Shown: piece after piece, positions 11,901-22,240 of the stretch
Numbering within the stretch: position 1 is the first letter of the stretch
Layout: the number at the start of each line of letters is the position of its first letter
Origin: Panopea generosa
Taxonomy: Eukaryota > Mollusca > Bivalvia > Adapedonta > Hiatellidae
Assembly (NCBI GenBank): GCA_029582155.1
Contig: CM055897.1
Coordinates: forward strand, 13,754,482 to 13,818,481
Reading direction: 5' to 3'
DNA length: 64,000 bases
Program-made: the position numbers and the translations under genes
Notes under the pieces: generated by a model
Databases searched by the model: none
Seen by the model: the letters and a program-made list of their open reading frames with translations, nothing else
What the model was told of the DNA's origin: nothing

Positions 11901-12905
11901 TGGATATATATGGGCATGATATATAGAAAAAAATAATTTAGCCAATTTAAAAAGTATATATATTCTCTTTAAAATGACACTGACATTGTGTTGTATATTT
12001 TCTACACATTTCCAGTGACCCCGCAGGTCATGTGTCCCTTATGTTTTACCTGGCACTAATTAATACCACTGTATATTTTCGATGTCCGAACGGAAGTATA
12101 AACCAAATACGCTTTTTTGAAACTACGTCATTCTATTTATAATTGAACTCGTCCAATACAGTTGACACATTGATATTGAATCTATTGTATTGTATAATGT
12201 ATGTAACATATGTATGTGCTGTCATCCCTAATACGGTAGGTTTCATCTAAAGAGAGAATGACGTAGTTTCAAAATAGCGTATTCGGTTTATAATGATATT
12301 ACTGTTGATAAACCACCACTAATACAAAGACAAATCGCAATGACAGTATAGTAAGTGTGCGTTCAACAGACCGTGATGCATGAATCTTTGACATATTTGG
12401 GAATACCTGTATTAATATGACACTGTAATTGTGTTGTGTGTTCATTCTACACATTATGAAACTACGCCATTCTATTTATAGTTAGGTTCATACAGTACCG
12501 GTAACACATAATATTGAATCTATTGTATTGCATACTTTATGTAACAGAAAAATATGCCGTAACCCCTAATACGGTAAGTTTCATCTAAATATACATATAT
12601 AATGACGTAGTTTCAAAATTTACTCCTGGTTTACCTGTACCAGTCGACAATATGTGTACAACTGATCTCAAATAAACAAAAACGGACTGTAGCTTCGATG
12701 ATTGACGATCAATAATTAAAACTTGATATGATGCAGCCGATACAACACAGCATGGAGTATGTACTCACACGTATACATATATATGCATACCGGTGGAAGA
12801 TTAACAATAATATGCGTGTGTAAAGCATACTTACATAAACACGTCTCGTCCATCAGGCGCACTGCCGAACACTTCTTTTGTGATATCCTGAGAGGAACTT
12901 GTCAT
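1359..12905 (-). CDS. Galactose mutarotase (aldose 1-epimerase) gene, 7 exons visible, 3' end missing
   Basis: The family converts alpha- and beta-anomers of aldoses such as galactose in the cytosol, ahead of the Leloir pathway. The coding exons (12905-12835, 9467-9340, 8905-8745, 8199-7990, 5650-5569, 3721-3574, 1542-1359) have lengths 71, 128, 161, 210, 82, 148 and 184. Every junction is AG/GT with consistent phase, giving 984 nt = 328 codons with no stop. Family signatures in order are GRVANRI, CHGG (His112), NHFMVNLAG (His182), a GGDG segment, LEVYSTQP and PDAVN. About 25 residues are still expected after the donor at 1358, and no such exon was found in 1-1358. One oddity is that the residue aligning with the catalytic Glu (human Glu307) is Met318. 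The introns are rich in SINEs, MITEs and satellites. An active enzyme, a sugar-binding paralog or a pseudoenzyme are all possible. Confidence 0.9.
1569..1601. repeat. (AAT)n microsatellite
   Basis: A run of AAT units lies in intron 6 between exon 7 and the first 54-bp satellite unit. Confidence 0.9.
1615..1757 (-). repeat. 54-bp satellite, proximal block (about 3 units)
   Basis: There are three diverged units of the 54-bp repeat, beginning about 70 bases from mutarotase exon 7. The first unit keeps 'atgccgg' and 'ccctga', which are closer to the exon-intron boundary than to the array consensus. The block is separated from the main array by an unrelated segment of about 530 bp. Confidence 0.8.
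1758..2290. other. Insertion splitting the 54-bp satellite
   Basis: An unrelated segment lies between two blocks of the same satellite, so it probably inserted later. It starts with a small hairpin ('ctcacgg' against 'ccgtgag', about 1770-1787). At 1938 a start codon in good context opens MASSASASSNRTILK, followed at 1983 by GTATCG, a plausible splice donor. A G-run lies at about 2216-2230. It could be a fragment of a DNA transposon carrying a first exon. No terminal inverted repeats or transposase domain were seen. Confidence 0.4.
2291..3355 (-). repeat. 54-bp satellite, main array (about 20 units)
   Basis: The unit of 54 bp has the core 'gtgcacggccctgctatg' on the plus strand and starts near 2302, 2356, 2410 and so on. 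The period is a multiple of three, so a long plus-strand frame (2628-3389) is open by accident. It lies in intron 6 of the mutarotase gene. Read on the gene's strand, each unit carries 'AGCAG' followed by 'GGCCGTGCACACGGCAT', resembling the acceptor and first codons of exon 7. Confidence 0.92.
3356..3573. other. Intron 6 remainder
   Basis: This is AT-rich intronic DNA between the satellite and exon 6. Nothing else was recognised. Confidence 0.6.
3574..3721 (-). CDS. GALM-like exon 6
   Basis: The acceptor TGTAACAG precedes 3721 and the donor GTAGCT follows 3574. It encodes GTVLDLQNEVKL and the segment KTPGGDGLHMAM. This segment aligns with the GxD-containing substrate-binding loop of mutarotases, though the usual His after the Asp is Gly here. 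Confidence 0.88.
4170..4395 (+). mobile_element. tRNA-derived SINE, family B, copy 1 (diverged)
   Basis: The tRNA-like head has A-box and B-box remnants ('ttagtcggtagcg', 'agttcgaattcc') and is followed by 'caacagtctccgtg' and 'gattcaagtgg'. This order matches the better copy at about 55973-56270 and the minus-strand copy at about 29805-29935. It lies in intron 5 of the mutarotase gene. The 3' half is eroded. Confidence 0.7.
4660..5335. repeat. Degenerate 30-bp tandem repeat
   Basis: Units such as 'gaactcatgtgatgtgtaat' followed by 'tatacaatgc' recur about every 30 bp, clearest at 4920-5300, with decayed units on both sides. Because the period is divisible by three, several minus-strand frames stay open over it. 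They show the repeating pattern YCIFTHY and are not genes. Confidence 0.8.
5336..5568. other. Intron 5 remainder
   Basis: AT-rich intron next to exon 5. No other element was seen. Confidence 0.5.
5569..5650 (-). CDS. GALM-like exon 5
   Basis: The acceptor CATTTCCAG precedes 5650 and the donor GTACAT follows 5569. It encodes AAGYIGDHVVSVNASKEL and FIPTG, matching the family stretch that ends in an 'IPTG' turn. No start codon lies in frame, so it is visible only by splice logic. Confidence 0.88.
5846..5925. repeat. (TA)n microsatellite
   Basis: A nearly pure TA dinucleotide run of about 75 bp lies in intron 4 of the mutarotase gene. Confidence 0.95.
5940..6490. repeat. Direct repeat pair of about 140 bp
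   Basis: Positions 5940-6080 and 6354-6492 share a segment running from 'gggagata' through 'ttttcagatgctcattcaca' to 'catgatatatat' and 'aataaccaa', with scattered differences. The distance is about 413 bp. The 270 bp between them is unassigned. This may be a duplicated fragment of a dispersed repeat. Confidence 0.75.
6886..7062. repeat. 42-bp tandem repeat, four units
   Basis: Four units of 'cgttattgtcatacaacat' plus 'ttgtgatagttgaagggtg' are spaced about 42 bp apart in intron 4. The last unit is the most diverged. The reading frame 6698-6916 only partly overlaps it and shows no known domain. Confidence 0.85.
7063..7989. other. Intron 4 remainder
   Basis: AT-rich intron sequence. A short open frame at 7414-7635 has no recognisable domain and is read as chance. 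Confidence 0.5.
7990..8199 (-). CDS. GALM-like exon 4 with NHxxxNLAG
   Basis: The acceptor TTTACTAG precedes 8199 and the donor GTAAGT follows 7990. Seventy whole codons cover RYFDWSIDG, SYTDVDGAEGFPGDV and DLSNHFMVNLAGH. His182 (codon 8016-8014) matches the second catalytic histidine, which donates a proton to the ring oxygen in characterised family members. Confidence 0.92.
8389..8702 (-). mobile_element. tRNA-derived SINE, family A, copy 2
   Basis: Read on the minus strand, it has a tRNA-like head with B box 'gggttcgatccaag', then a body ending in 'aaacaccata', as in copy 1. It lies in intron 3 of the mutarotase gene in the same orientation as the gene. It shares 'atcatgctgcagacata' with the copy at 10966-11257. 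Confidence 0.75.
8745..8905 (-). CDS. GALM-like exon 3 with GRVANRI and HGG
   Basis: The acceptor CTTGTAG precedes 8905 and the donor GTAAAT follows 8745. It encodes the family signature GAICGRVANRI and the catalytic-site CHGG (His112, codon 8771-8769). The His matches the first conserved active-site histidine of mutarotases. It ends in phase 0. Confidence 0.92.
9340..9467 (-). CDS. GALM-like exon 2
   Basis: The acceptor TCTTACAG precedes 9467 and the donor GTATTT follows 9340. It encodes the first beta-sandwich strands, including ISVRILNFGCV and VNLGYDTFEG, which align with the opening of the aldose 1-epimerase fold. It leaves one base of a Gly codon for exon 3. Confidence 0.88.
9545..9615. 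repeat. Tandem 33-bp duplication with internal palindrome
   Basis: Two adjacent copies contain CATCTGTGT, a 3-base spacer and ACACAGATG, so each can fold into a 9-bp-stem hairpin. It lies in intron 1, 80 bp upstream of exon 2 on the gene's strand. Confidence 0.75.
9616..10965. other. Intron 1, no element recognised
   Basis: AT-rich intron. The open frames at 9622-9822 (minus) and 10751-10987 (plus) have no known motif. They look like chance. Confidence 0.5.
10966..11257 (-). mobile_element. tRNA-derived SINE, family A, copy 3 (best preserved)
   Basis: Minus strand: the A box 'gatctagtggtagagcat' and B box 'gggtccgatcccc' sit in a tRNA-like head of about 75 bp. They are followed by a body shared with copies 1 and 2 ('accatgtgtctgcggcatg'). 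It lies in intron 1. Three copies of the same SINE lie within 10.5 kb of one gene. Confidence 0.8.
12101..12288. mobile_element. MITE 1, 188 bp, TA flanks
   Basis: The terminal inverted repeats start AACCAAATACGC at the left and end GCGTATTCGGTT at the right. They continue inward through GAAACTACGTCATTCT and its complement. TA dinucleotides flank both ends, as in Tc1/mariner-type target site duplications. There is no coding content. The same termini occur in the 836-bp foldback element at 59316-60151, which keeps a transposase-like fragment. Confidence 0.85.
12456..12620. mobile_element. MITE 2, same family, termini eroded
   Basis: Inverted repeats 'gaaactacgccattcta' at the left and 'aatgacgtagtttca' at the right enclose a centre similar to MITE 1, including 'tattgaatctattgtattg' and 'ctaatacggtaagtttcat'. 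The outermost 15-20 bp of the termini are not recognisable. The stretch just before each MITE ('tgacactg', 'attgtgttgt') is also similar, so the pair may be a segmental duplication. Confidence 0.75.
12835..12905 (-). CDS. GALM-like exon 1 (start codon)
   Basis: The start codon is at 12905-12903 in the context AAAATGA. The encoded start, MTSSSQDITKEVFGSAPDG, resembles the N-terminus of animal mutarotases. The donor GTAAGT follows at 12834. The exon ends two bases into a codon, and joining to exon 2 creates an Ile codon. No transmembrane segment or signal peptide is seen, which fits a cytosolic enzyme. Confidence 0.85.
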
Positions 12906-13171
12906 TTTCTCTATAAGTACGTGTTGCAGATTTATAGTTTAGCCTGTCCGCAGCGTACCTACTTGTTTGTGGACAGAGACTCTATATAACTAGGTTACAA
13001 AGATATAGATATCTGTCAAGGCCAATACAAATCTTGAATCAGTGATGTGAAGTATGGGTTCAATTATTTTCTAATGTGTATTGCCGGGAACTGGTGTATA
13101 TGTCACAAATATATTATTAATCCACTGCTAAGGAGAGACATATTACAATTAAGCAATACATTGTATACATA

Positions 13172-13345
13172 TACAGTTAGTGGTGGACTCTATTAAGCAA
13201 CCACTTGCCTGAAGCAGCCACAATTTCTATCTACCATGTTTATAATTTAAGATAAAACAAACCTTAGTGTATTAAGCAGCACCTGCATTAAGAGGTCATA
13301 GTTACTGTTTCCTTAGTGTGGCTGCTTAAGACAGGTTTGACTGTA
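13172..13345. repeat. Dispersed repeat with imperfect inverted ends, copy 1
   Basis: The left end 'tacagtta...ttaagcaaccac' and the right end 'gtggctgcttaagacaggt' plus 'ttgactgta' are imperfect inverted repeats. Relatives lie at 16111-16275 and about 16530-16645. Candidate MITE. Confidence 0.5.
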
Positions 13346-13667
13346 TATCAATTATTATTTGTTATATCCTTAAATCAATCAGATGTGTGATATCAATACA
13401 TATAAGTGATAACATGTATTGATTTCTTTCTATCTAACGTTATGTAAAATTTTAATTTAAAAATATTGTTAATGAATTATTAATGATATTTAAAACCTTA
13501 AACAGTTAAGATAATTTTATCTTAGTAAATTTGATACTTGACATCGTGTATTGAACATATACACGGTTTAAATAGTAATATTCCTAAAACATTTGTTTAC
13601 CTTTCTTCAAATGAGCATGTACAATAACACACTTTGTAACTATGACAGTACAGGATTAGCCACTCGT

Positions 13668-13722
13668 GTTTGTGTGTGTGGTGTGTGTGTGTGTGTGTGG
13701 GTGGGGGTGGGGGGGGGGGGGG
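13668..13722. repeat. (GT)n and G-run
   Basis: A GT dinucleotide run passes into about 14 G. The overlapping open frames on both strands are repeat artefacts. Confidence 0.9.
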
Positions 13723-13989
13723 GATGTGTTGTGGTATTTCGTATTCATCCGTTCGCACCTACGTGTGTTTGATGTGATGTTTTTTTCGAATATTAAGCAA
13801 AAATTGTTTATGCCACCTAGGGCAGTTAAACGAATCCCACTTATACATCGGTCATCCTGGAATGTAAATCTGTACACTCGACTACACCAATCTCCTCAAG
13901 TAACTGATAAACCTTCATACTTCAAGCAGGGATCAGCGAAGAATGACAATATGACGCAATGTCGTAAATCAATTACAAAATTGTTGTAT

Positions 13990-16110
13990 TACAGATGGAC
14001 ATCGAAAGGCTTTTGTGAACACACACTGATATAGCGTATAAGTCAATGGTCAGTAAATACTAAGTCGATACACAATTATATAACGTACAAGGTCACGGTC
14101 AGTAAGTACTTAGTGCATACACTATTATATAGCGTACAAGGTCATGGTCAGTAAGTACTAAGTGCATACACTATCATATAGCGTACACGGTCACGGTCAG
14201 TAAGTACTAAGTGGATACACTTTTATATAGCGAACAAGGTCACGGTCAGTAAGTACTAAGTGGATACACTACTATATAGCGTACAAGGTCACGGTCAGAA
14301 AGTACTATGTGGATACACTATTATATAGCGTACACGGTCACGGTCAGTAAGTACTAAGTGGATACACTAGTATATAGCGTATAAGGTCACGGTCAGTAAG
14401 TAATAAGTGGATACACAATTATATAGCGTATAAGGTCACGGTGAGAAGGTACTAAGTGGATACACTATTATATAGCGTACACAGTCATGGTCAGGTAGTA
14501 CTAAGTGGATACACTACTATATAGCGTACACAGTCACGGTCAGAAAGTACTTAGTTGATATCCTTTTATATAGCGTACAAGGTCATGGTCAGAAAGTACT
14601 AAGTGGATACACTATTATATAGCGAACAAGGTCACGGTCAGAAAGTACTAAATGGATACACTATTATATAGCGTACAAGGTCATGGTCAGAAAGTACTAA
14701 GTGCATACACTATCATTTAGCGTACACGGTCACGGTACGTAAGTACTAAGTGGATACACTTTTATATAGCGAACAAGGTCACGGTCAGTAAGTACTAAGT
14801 GGATACACTATTATATAGCGCATAAGGTCATGGTCAGTAAGAAATCAGTCGATACACTTTCATATAGAGTACAATGTCACGGTCAGAAAGTACTCAGTTG
14901 ATACACTATTATATAGCGTACACGGTCACGGTCAGTAAGTACTAAGTGGATACATTATTATATAGCGTACAAGGCTATGGTCAGTAAGTACTAAGTGGAT
15001 ACACAATTATATAGCGTACACGGTCATGGTCAGAAAGTATTCAGTGGATACACTATTATATAGCGTACAAGGTCACGGTCAGAAAATAATCAGTGGATAT
15101 ACTATTATATAGCGTACATGGTTATGCTCAGAAAGTACTAAGTGCATACACTATTATATAGCGTACTCGGTCACGGTCAGTAAGTACTTAGTGAATACAC
15201 TATTATATAGCGTACACGGTCATGGTCAGAAAGTACTAAGTGGATTCACTTTTATATAGCGTACAAGGTCACGGTCAGAAAGTACTAAGTTGATACACTA
15301 TTATATAGCGTACACGGTCATGGTCAGAAAGTACTCAGTGGATACACTGTTATATAGCGTACAATGTCACGGTCAGAAAATACTCAGTGGATATACTATT
15401 TTATAGCGTACAAGGTTTTGGTCAGTAAGTACTAAGTGCAAACAACATTATATAGCGTACACGGTCACAGATGGACATACTACAGATGGACATCGAAAGG
15501 CTTTTGTGAACACACACTTAAATAGCGTATAAGGCAATGGTCAGTATGTACTAAGTGGATACACAATTATATAGCGTACAAGGTCACGGTAAGTAAGTAC
15601 TAAGTGCATACACTATTATACAGCGTACAAGGTCATGGTCAGAAAATACTAATTGGATACACTTTTATATAGCGTATAAGGTCATGGTCAGAAAGTACTA
15701 AGTTGATACACTATTATATAGCGTACAAGGTCATGGTCAGTGATTACTAAGTGGAAACACTATTCTATAGCGTACAAGGTCACGGTCAGAAAGTACTAAG
15801 TTTATACACTGTTATATAGCGTACACGGTTATGATCAGTAAGTACTAAGTGGATATACTATTATATAGCGTACAATGTTATGGTCAGTAAGTACTAAGTT
15901 GATACACTATTATATAGCGTACACGGTCTTGGTCAGAAAGTACTCAGTGGATACACTGTTATATAGTGTACAAGGTCACGGTCAGAAAATACTCAGTGGA
16001 TATACTATTATATAGCATACAAGGTTATGGTCAGTAAGTACCAAGTTGATACACTATTATATAGGGTACACGGTCATTGACAGAAAGTACTAAGTAAATA
16101 CACTATTATA
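13990..16110. repeat. 49-bp satellite array (about 42 units)
   Basis: The unit is about 49 bp with core 'ggtcacggtcagtaagtact' then 'aagtggatacactattatat' and 'agcgtaca'. The first unit is preceded by 'cagatggacatcgaaagg'. The same leader recurs at about 15468-15530 inside the array, so leader plus units were duplicated as a block. Unit variants (cacgg/catgg, gtaag/gaaag) are mixed rather than sorted. It lies about 1.1 kb upstream of the mutarotase start codon. Confidence 0.93.
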
Positions 16111-16645
16111 TACAGTTGCTGTAAAATTTGTAGAGATTAGTGTTATAGATCACCTCCATTAGGCATTCACTTGTCTTAAGTAGCCATATTTGTTATTTCC
16201 CATTCTTTTTTTTTTCAGAAAAAAAAATATACCTGTGTTAAGCAGTAACCTGTTTTAAAAGGCCACTTTTGACTAATCATGATAAGTGCAATACAAACGC
16301 ACACATGAAGTAAAACATTCATTTAAAAGCGAGATGGGCTTAAACATGGATAAAGGGTAACCATCCTCGGTATTTTCCAAATTATTACATCAATAACGAG
16401 ACATTATAAGTAAAATAGAACTATCGGCTATGTATTAACAAATGCAACTCAGCATAAAACACAAAACATTATTCTGAAAGAAAAGAATAAATCAAAATGG
16501 AAAGCAATTTTAATAATGTTTTATCATAATACAGGTTGTTGCTTAATACAGATTAATTTGTTCTGAAAAAAATATGAATGCAAATCAGCAAATGTGGCTT
16601 CTGTCTAACAGAGATGACCTCTTATACAGGTTTTACGGTACATTG
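16111..16645. repeat. Dispersed repeat, copies 2 and 3
   Basis: Two relatives of the element at 13172-13345, at about 16111-16275 and 16530-16645, share 'cttaag/gcttaatacag', 'tgttaagcag' and 'caggttttac' segments. They abut the end of the 49-bp array. The sequence between them is AT-rich and unassigned. Confidence 0.45.
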
Positions 16646-16999
16646 TTGCATTGTATAGGTATTTAAAGCCAAGGTTAAAGGTGTTTTACAACCTACCATT
16701 ATACGGTCATTTTATATAATTTCTCGTGATTATGACACATCAGCTAATCGATCTCATCCAGTATAATCTGCTGATTTCACTTGACACGAGGAAGTTTACT
16801 TTAACGAGTATGTTTAAATAATCAAGCTGTACCCTTAAGGTAAACAGATAACTAACATACACAATGAAACGAATTGTAGGTCGCCGTGGTAAAACCTGAT
16901 AATGGTTACATGGAAAAGAACTTTATCTTTTTATCTTCTGTTCTAATCTATATTTTATACCTAAACTTATGTGTATATATGTACATTTGAATGAATAAA

Positions 17000-17580
17000 T
17001 ATGTTTAAACCAACTGCCGTTACTGTCAATGTCTTGTTACTGATAATGACCATTAACTGTCAAAAATCCGCTACTGTAACTTTTCTGTAACAAAAAATAT
17101 ATGGTCATTGTTCTTTAAATGTTATTATTCCGTTAAAGTCACTGTCAAGTAACGTTCAAAGTTCCAACATTGTCACTGTTCCCTAACTGTCAACTTTCGG
17201 TTACTGTCTCTGTTCTGTAACTCTTAAATTATATTACTGTCAATTTACCATAAGTGCTAATGTTACGTTTCTACTTTTGTTACATGTATTATTGTTTTGG
17301 TGTTGTTCATTTTCCGTAATTGTCAGTATTCCGTTTACAATGTACTGTCACTATCACTGTTCCCTTACACTCAAAATGCCGTTACTGTCAATGTTACGTA
17401 ACACTAAATCATCCGTTACTGCCAATGTTCTGTTAATTTCATTGTTTTATAACACCATATCTTCTGTAACTATCAATCTTCCATAACTGGCAATGTTATG
17501 TTACTATCACTGTTCTGTAACTGTCAATCTTCCGTTACTATCAATGTTCCGTTACTGCCAATGATTTGTCATTGTTAATT
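17000..17580. repeat. Degenerate repeat of about 20 bp
   Basis: Motifs 'ccgttactgtcaatgttcc' and 'tgtaactgtcaatcttcc' recur roughly every 20-21 bp with high divergence. The open frame 17277-17486 is a by-product. Confidence 0.8.
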
Positions 17581-19234
17581 TTAATAACCATTTAGTGTTA
17601 ATCGAAATGGGCTGATGTGACTGTCCTATAAATGACTTAAAATAAAGCTTAGCTAATTAGGCCTTTTATCTTGATTAAAAATGTATAACTATAGATATAT
17701 GCATTGTTTGTCTATACCTGATTAATGTGTTTAATAAACACCAAAGTCTACTGCAGAGATTAGTTTGTTGCAGGTTTATCTAGTATCACATGACTTCATA
17801 CAGTAAATACCGGTTGGTCTTTATAATTAGAGATGTGGTTTTTATTATTTTAGATTTATATCAGTTTTCAACATGGATGTTTGAGTGAAATAAATCAGAT
17901 CCAAACCTGCAAACCTAAATTGTTGAAGATGTTCCAAGGTGTTCCAGGTAAGTATATTTATTATAGATCAAAATCTAAACCTGAGAAGATGAGTCAATAA
18001 TCGGCATAGCCTATTTGCTAATAGGAAGCGCAGGTAGGAGTAACGGACCTTAGTTAGTTGTTTTATTTCAAGTGTTTATTGTCTCATGAGCTGTTTTAGA
18101 TGATATTAAGATAAGTTAGTGGGCACGAAAGAGTTAATTTGTTGTTGACTGTCCTTGAAACATATTGTCATACCAGACTATAGTTGTGTTGAGCCGGTAT
18201 AGTCTTGTAATAATCCGTTAAATTTGTGCCACTTTATTTACGACTATTCTTTTTAGCCACTAAATGGGCGATTTGAAAGGGTCTCATTCAAGAACGACTG
18301 ACTCAATATTTTTTTTGTTGTTGGGCTTATTTTGTCACGTAGTACATTCGCAATTTGACTGTGTATACCGTATAAGAATAGTTTTTGCACAGCAGGTGTC
18401 TGAAGACAATTGGGGGTATGTGGGCTGTGCCTTGAAGTAAAAGGCCTTTACTCAATTTTATGTTTGTCACCTTTTCTTTACATTTTATTATATATATATA
18501 TATATATATATATTATGTGATTGAACATAGATTTGAAAAAAAGGGAAAACAATGTTATTGAAATAAAAAATGAATAAAAACTACTGCCTTTGGTAAGAAG
18601 GACTTCTGCTCATGTAGATTACAATGCACGGGTCTATTTTTAAGTCACTTTAAGCTTTCTTCTTTTTATACTTTTAATGACAAGTTGTATATCAAGATAT
18701 ACATCTTGTTTAGTAAATAAGCCATTTTTCTTTTGGATATAGGTCAAATAAATAAATTTTACACCAATATGATTTTTTGATAGAACAAAATCAATGCAAT
18801 TAAGTGTTACTAATACATTTAAAGCAGTTTCTGATTGGCCTTAATATTTTGATAAATATTTCAGCAATCTTAGTATAGGCATTGGATGTGTATCAAAACA
18901 AGTTTTAACATGAATTTCTGAAAATAATCAATTTGTCATATATCATCACTTTTCATCGGGTCAGAGCCAGGAAAGGTAGAACTTAGCCGATTCAGCCAAA
19001 ATCTCCTAGTTATGAAATAAGTATGTTTTACACTATTTCTCATTACCTTGAAAATGTCTACAAATGTTGTAAACCACCTATTAATTGGAATAGTTGTTAA
19101 CATTTTGGCGTAGCGACGATCTGTTTGAACCGTTGTGATGTTGTCTTGAAGAGAAAGTACGTGTTTCATATGTGTGAGGTATAAACGGTCAATTTAAAGT
19201 AATCAAACATAATGAATATCAAAATAATATATAT
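17581..19234. other. No gene seen
   Basis: AT-rich sequence with a short TA run at about 18488-18512. The minus-strand frame 18936-19169 (77 codons) has no recognisable domain. It is not called as a gene. Confidence 0.5.
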
Positions 19235-20190
19235 AATTAAAGCAAGCTACTAGCAATTCATCTTCATACTCTTTTTTTCATTTAAAGACACAAGCAAGCT
19301 AACAACATTTATCATCGAACCTATAATTTAAAGCCACCATCAAGCTAATAACATTTATAATCTAACTCTATTTTAAAGCTACAATCAAGCTCATAACAAT
19401 TATAATCGAACACTGTTTTAAAGCTACAATCAAGCTAATAACATTCACCATCGAACTTTATTTTAAAGATACAAGCAAGCTATTAACATTCATCATCGAA
19501 CTCTATTTTACATTAGCAAGCTATTAACATTCATCATTGAACTCTATTTTAAAGCTACATTAACAAGCTATTAACATTCATCATTGAGCTCTATTTTAAA
19601 GCTACATTAGCAAGCTATTAACATTCATCATTGAACTCTATTTTAAAGCTACATTAGCAAGCTATTAACATTCATCATTGAACTCTATTTTAAAGCTACA
19701 TTAGCAAGCTATTAACATTCATCATTGAACTCTATTTTAAAGCTACATTAGCAAGCTTATAACATTTATCATCGAACTCTATTTTAAAGCTACAAGCAAG
19801 TCAATAGCATTTATCATCGAACTATATTTTAAAGCTAAAAGCAAACTAATAACAATTTATTTTTGGTTTAGTTTAAACTTATTTATTTTACTTCGATTGT
19901 GAAACAATTAATTACAACTTGGACAAATCGCGCTCGAATACTTCCTGGGTAAAACCAGTACTAAGCATATATGGAAACTGTCTCTTGCTAAATTTATTTT
20001 TTGATATGTTTGATAATACAAGCATACTAGCAATTTATTTCGTCATATACTGTTTAAAAATACAAACAAGCTAGTATAAATTCATCTTTAGACCCTGTTT
20101 ATTGTTACCAGTCAGCCTGTAGCATATTATCTTCGGACCTTGTTTTAATTATTCAAGCAAAATAAGTAGTAATTCAACTTCAAACACCGA
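19235..20190. repeat. 48-bp satellite array, first family
   Basis: Units near 48 bp have the core 'aagctacattagcaagctat' then 'taacattcatcattgaactc'. The best units lie at 19510-19750, with degenerate units on both sides, including after a SINE fragment at 19861-19990 that splits the array. The unit is unrelated to the array that follows. Confidence 0.85.
19861..19990 (-). mobile_element. SINE family C fragment, 5'-truncated
   Basis: Minus strand: the central core 'agtactggttttacccagga' (about 19940-19960) and the tail 'caatcgaagtaaaataaata' are present and the tRNA head is missing. The body is close to family D ('cgagcgcgatttgtccaag') while the tail is that of family C, so it links the two families. 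Confidence 0.7.
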
Positions 20191-20269
20191 TTAATGCTAC
20201 AAGCAAATGGCTCAGCCGTATCTTCAAACACTGATTAGTGCTACAAGCTAATGGCTCAGCCATTTACAC

Positions 20270-22240
20270 TAGCATTCTGTAGGACTTTGATATCAAATGA
20301 CGATGCACAATTCAGTCTATCATTATGTATTGACTAAATATCAAAGGGCGATGCACATTTCAGCCTGACATTATGTATTGACCAAATATCAAAGGACGGG
20401 GCACAATTCAACTGATATTATGTATTAACTAGGTATCAAAGAATGAGGCACATTTCAGTCTGACACTGTGTATTGACTAAATATCAAAGAATGGGGATAT
20501 TATGCCTGACACTGTGCATTGACTACATATCAAAGGACGAGGCACATTTCAGTTTGACATTGTGTATTAATTATATATCAATGAATGGGGTACATTTCAG
20601 CCTGAAACTATGTATTGACTAAATATCAAATGAAAGGGTACAATTCAGTCTGTCACTGTATATTGACTAAATATCAAAGGACAGGCTAAATTTCAGCCTG
20701 ACAGTGTGTACTGACTAAATATCAAAGGAAGGGTACATTTCAGTCTGTCACTGTGTATTGACTAAATGTCAAAGTACGGGGTACATTTCAGCCTGACACT
20801 GTGTATTGACTAAATGTCAAAGGACGGGGTACATTTCAGCCTGTCACTGTGTATTGACTAAATATCAAAGGATGAAGCACATTTCAGCCTGACACTGTAT
20901 ATTGACTTAATATCAAAGGATGAAGTACATTTCAGCCTGACACTGTATATTGACTAAATATCAAAGGCAATTCTCAAATAGCAAATCTCAGCTGTACATT
21001 ATGTATTGGGGTACATTCCAGCCAACACTATGTATTGACTAAATATCAACGGCGAAAGAACATTTCAGCCTGCCATTTTATATTGACTAAACATCAAAAT
21101 GATGTATATTGACTTAATATCAAAGGATGAAGTACATTTCAGCCTGAAACTGTATATTACCTTTATATCAAAGGCAATTCTCAAATAGCAAATCTCAGCT
21201 TTACATTATGTATTGGGGTACATTTCAGCCAACACTATGTATTGACTAAATATCAAAAGCAAAAGAACATTTCAGCCTGACATTGTATATTGACTAAACA
21301 TCAAATGATGAGGCACATTTCAGCTGGACACTGTGTATTGACTAAATATCAAAGTTCAAGAAACCGTTCAGTCTGATATTGTGTGTTTACTAAATATCAA
21401 AGGACGCTGTACATTTAGGCCTAACATTGTGTATTAACAAAATATCAAAAGACGGGTAACATTTCAGCCTGACACTGTGTATTGACTAGATATCAAATGG
21501 CGTGGCTCATTTCAGCCTGTCACTCTATGATTGACTAAACATCGAAGGATGAAGCACATTTTAGCCTGACACTGTATATTTACTAAATATCAAAGGATGA
21601 AGCACATTTCAGCCTGACGCTGTATATTGACTAAATATCAAAAGACGAAGCAAATCTCAGCTTTACATTTTGTATTAATTCTATATCAAAGAATTGGGTA
21701 TATTTCAGCCAACACTATTTATTGACTAAATATCAAAGGCGAAAGAACATTTCAGCCTGACATTGTATATTGACTAAATATCAAATGATGAGGCACATTT
21801 CAGCCGGACACTGTGTATTGACTAAATATCAAAGGTCAAGGAACATTTCAGTCTGATATTGTGTGTTTACTAAATATCAGAGGACGCTGTACATTTAGGC
21901 CTAACATTGTATATTAACTAAATATCAAAAGACGGGTTACATTTCAGCCTGACACTGTGTATTGACAAAATATCAAATGACGTGGCTCATTTTAGCCTGC
22001 CAGTGTGTCTTGACTAAATACCAAAGGCCAATAAATATTTCAATCTGACATTTTGTATTGACTAAATATTAAAGAATAAGTCACACTTCAGTCTGGCATT
22101 GTTTACAAATTAAATTTCAAAAGCCGCGGCATATTTCAGCCTGATAGCATGTATTAATCATATATCAAAGGATGAGGCACATTTCATCCTGAAATGGTGT
22201 AGTAATTAGATATAAAATATGAATATACATTTCAACATGT
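20270..22240. repeat. 48-bp satellite array, second family (about 38 units)
   Basis: The unit is 'tgactaaatatcaaaggacg' plus 'gggtacatttcagcctgaca' plus 'ctgtgtat', about 48 bp. Larger blocks are themselves repeated. A variant block with 'ggcaattctcaaatagcaaa' occurs at about 20965 and 21170, and a related block occurs at about 21640, giving higher-order structure. No open frame runs through it. Confidence 0.92.

Larger units (their letters stand above)
12906..13989. other. 5' flank of the mutarotase gene
   Basis: This stretch lies upstream of the start codon on the minus strand, so the gene's promoter should be in it. No convincing TATA or CCAAT arrangement was picked out. It also holds the dispersed repeat at 13172-13345 and the GT/G run at 13668-13722. 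Confidence 0.4.

Noticed and set aside
13666-14034. 122-codon frame starting in the GT run
   Set aside because: The first third is simple repeat and the rest has no known domain. It ends at the start of the satellite array.
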